Below are positions 4,504 through 5,719 of a stretch of DNA of 5,719 bases, piece after piece. The stretch covers positions 1 to 5,719 of the forward strand of contig PWLK01000020.1 in assembly GCA_003560545.1 (NCBI GenBank), written 5' to 3'. Numbering within the stretch: position 1 is the stretch's first letter; the number at the start of each line of letters is the position of its first letter. The notes under the pieces are model-generated. The model searched no databases and had not been told where the DNA came from. It saw nothing but the letters and a program-made list of their open reading frames with translations. The translations under genes were made by a program, and so were the position numbers. Source of the stretch: Candidatus Woesearchaeota archaeon (GTDB taxonomy: Archaea; Nanobdellota; Nanobdellia; Woesearchaeales; 21-14-0-10-32-9).

Positions 4504-5343
4504 TTGAACACGGAAAAAATCCGTAACCTAAAACTATTGTCCAATACTCTAAGGCAGAACATCATAAAGATGGTCTACAAAGCCAGGTCAGGTCACCCAG
4601 GAGGCTCACTCGGCATGGCAGATATCTTCACAGCACTATACTTCCACCACTTAAACCTATACCCTAAAAAGCCAAAACACCCGGACAGGGACTTACTAGT
4701 TCTTTCAAACGGCCACATCTGCCCTGTGCTATACGCGGCCATGGCAAAGAAAGGATTCTTCCCAAAAAAAGAGCTTTTAACATTCAGGCAAACAAATTCC
4801 CGTTTACAAGGACACCCTCATAGGGAAGCACTTCCAGGGCTGGAGACGAGTTCAGGTCCCCTGGGAAGCGGGTTAAGCCAAGCCGCAGGAATAGCCCTTG
4901 CATTGAAAAACGACAAGAAAAGAAACAAAGTAGTCTGCATTACTAGCGACGGGGAACACCAAGAGGGGAATACGTGGGAAGCAATAATGTTCGCAGAAAA
5001 ATACGGCTTGGACAACTTAACAGTCATAGTGGACAGGAACAAAATACAGATAGACGGAGAAACAGAGGAAGTCATGCCGTTAAAATCGTTACGGGAAAAA
5101 TACGCTTCATTCGGATGGGGAGTAGTAGAGATTAACGGGAACAACATGAAAGACATACTAACCGCGTTACAGATTTCCTTGAAGCCAAGAAAGAATCCTT
5201 TGGTTATAATCGCGCATACAACGCCCGGGAAAGGAGTGAGCTTTATGGAGAACGAATACGAATGGCACGGCAAAGCCCCCAATGAAGAAGAAACAATCAA
5301 AGCACTCGAAGAACTAGAAGAACAAAGGAGATACCTGGAATGA
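4504..5343 (+). CDS. tkt: Transketolase, N-terminal (thiamine-diphosphate-binding) subunit
   Basis: A 279-residue protein from the TTG start. It equals the N-terminal third of full-length transketolase, which moves two-carbon ketol units between sugar phosphates. Visible blocks are SGHPGGSLG (29-37), RDLLVLSNGH (62-71), LQGHPH (101-106), SSGPLGSGLSQAAG (116-129) and the thiamine-diphosphate/Mg motif SDGEHQEGNTWEA (148-160) through DRNKIQIDG (177-185). The usual GDG opens with Ser (S148), a tolerated variant; D149 and N179 are in the metal-binding positions. The gene ends where full-length enzymes continue into the pyrimidine-binding domain, which the next gene supplies through an ATGA overlap, so this is the natural split form known in Archaea and not a frameshift. 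The start rests on the GAGGTG site; the in-frame TTG at 4483 would add seven residues and overlap rpe by eight bases. Confidence 0.94.
   Translation: MNTEKIRNLKLLSNTLRQNIIKMVYKARSGHPGGSLGMADIFTALYFHHLNLYPKKPKHPDRDLLVLSNGHICPVLYAAMAKKGFFPKKELLTFRQTNSRLQGHPHREALPGLETSSGPLGSGLSQAAGIALALKNDKKRNKVVCITSDGEHQEGNTWEAIMFAEKYGLDNLTVIVDRNKIQIDGETEEVMPLKSLREKYASFGWGVVEINGNNMKDILTALQISLKPRKNPLVIIAHTTPGKGVSFMENEYEWHGKAPNEEETIKALEELEEQRRYLE
5324..5330 (+). promoter_or_regulatory. Shine-Dalgarno site for the transketolase C-subunit
   Basis: AAAGGAG lies inside the end of the N-subunit gene, nine bases before the ATG at 5340. Together with the four-base ATGA stop-start overlap it points to coupled translation of the two subunits, which would keep them near equal amounts. 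Confidence 0.6.
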
Positions 5344-5719
5344 TTTTGAACAAAGACTTGTTTACGGATAAGCAGGAGTGGAAAGCCACGCGTGACGGAT
5401 TAGGAGAAGGATTAGCTGAAGCCGGAAAGAAAAACAATAACGTATACGTATTAACAGCCGACCTCGGGGGAAGCACTAAGACAAATAAGTTTAAAGAATT
5501 ATTTCCTGAAAGGTTCGTGCAGGTAGGCGTCGCAGAGCAAAACCTTGCAACAACAGCAGCAGGATTAGCGCATATGGGAAAGATTCCTTTCATCACAAGT
5601 TTCAGCGTGTTCAGCCCAGGTAGGAACTGGGAGCAGATCAGGACAACTATTTGCTATAATAACCAGCCTGTAAAGATAACAAGTACGCATTCAGGCTTAG
5701 GAGTAGGGGAAGACGGAGC
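5340..5719 (+). CDS. tkt: Transketolase, C-terminal (pyrimidine-binding) subunit, 3' end cut by window edge
   Basis: 126 residues are visible, open at the right edge; the full subunit is usually about 300 residues. It supplies the Pyr domain that completes the thiamine-diphosphate site at the interface with the N subunit. Marks are TADLGGSTKTNKF (39-51), VGVAEQNLATTAAGLA (62-77), in which E66 is the conserved glutamate that activates the cofactor aminopyrimidine, PFITSFSVF (83-91) and THSGLGVGEDG (116-126), where the family normally continues into A-T/S-H-Q. The ATG at 5340 overlaps the N-subunit stop in an ATGA junction. An in-frame TTG at 5346 is less likely because the spacing to AAAGGAG suits 5340. 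A 1-deoxyxylulose-5-phosphate synthase-like protein is the main alternative, but the split with a transketolase-type N subunit and adjacent rpe argue for transketolase. Confidence 0.94.
   Translation, partial: MILNKDLFTDKQEWKATRDGLGEGLAEAGKKNNNVYVLTADLGGSTKTNKFKELFPERFVQVGVAEQNLATTAAGLAHMGKIPFITSFSVFSPGRNWEQIRTTICYNNQPVKITSTHSGLGVGEDG

Noticed and set aside
4818..5300. A 160-codon minus-strand open frame opposite the transketolase N subunit
   Set aside because: It lies wholly within a well-conserved gene, has no recognisable motif, and its composition reflects the complementary strand.
5340..5343. Frameshift splitting one transketolase gene into two
   Set aside because: The break falls exactly at the domain boundary, with an ATGA overlap and a Shine-Dalgarno site for the second part; two-subunit transketolase is an established archaeal arrangement.

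Overview
The window looks like a compact, gene-dense archaeal chromosome, most likely from a small-genome (DPANN-type) lineage; the phylum is inference. Three things point to Archaea. Isolated or operon-leading genes have a TATA-like box centred about 24-29 bases before the start codon and no Shine-Dalgarno site, which implies leaderless transcripts. The tRNA-Phe has an archaeal-looking body and no encoded CCA. Transketolase is split into two genes beside a ribulose-phosphate 3-epimerase. There is no phage, transposon, CRISPR or toxin-antitoxin signature, and no gene-free stretch longer than about 120 bases.

Layout, left to right. A GH15 glucoamylase-type glycosidase (minus strand) runs off the left edge. 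A small HEXXH protein, probably a zinc metallopeptidase (minus), comes next. It is divergent from a carbon-nitrogen hydrolase of the Rim1-like nitrilase subgroup (plus), which converges, with one base between stop codons, on a class I SAM-dependent methyltransferase (minus). Then come tRNA-Phe(GAA) (minus) with T-rich terminator tracts, a small DUF4234-like membrane protein (plus), and an operon (plus) of rpe, transketolase N-terminal subunit and transketolase C-terminal subunit. The last gene is cut by the right edge.

The rpe-transketolase operon supplies part of the non-oxidative pentose phosphate pathway: epimerisation of ribulose-5-phosphate and xylulose-5-phosphate, and two-carbon transfer between sugar phosphates. 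No transaldolase or ribose-5-phosphate isomerase is in view. The GH15 enzyme would release glucose from storage or scavenged alpha-glucan, so the two ends of the window share a carbohydrate theme, but they are separate transcription units. The first operon gene appears leaderless while both downstream genes have Shine-Dalgarno sites, so two modes of translation start are used side by side.

The most notable larger-scale signal is strand composition. From about 960 to 3050 the plus strand is rich in G and T whichever way the gene runs. From about 3345 onward it is rich in A, with C generally at or above G. The switch falls at the tRNA-Phe region. The best candidates for unknown biology are the HEXXH protein and the nitrilase with its very basic N-terminus. 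Most of the rest is recognisable housekeeping, and I see no convincing new multi-gene system.
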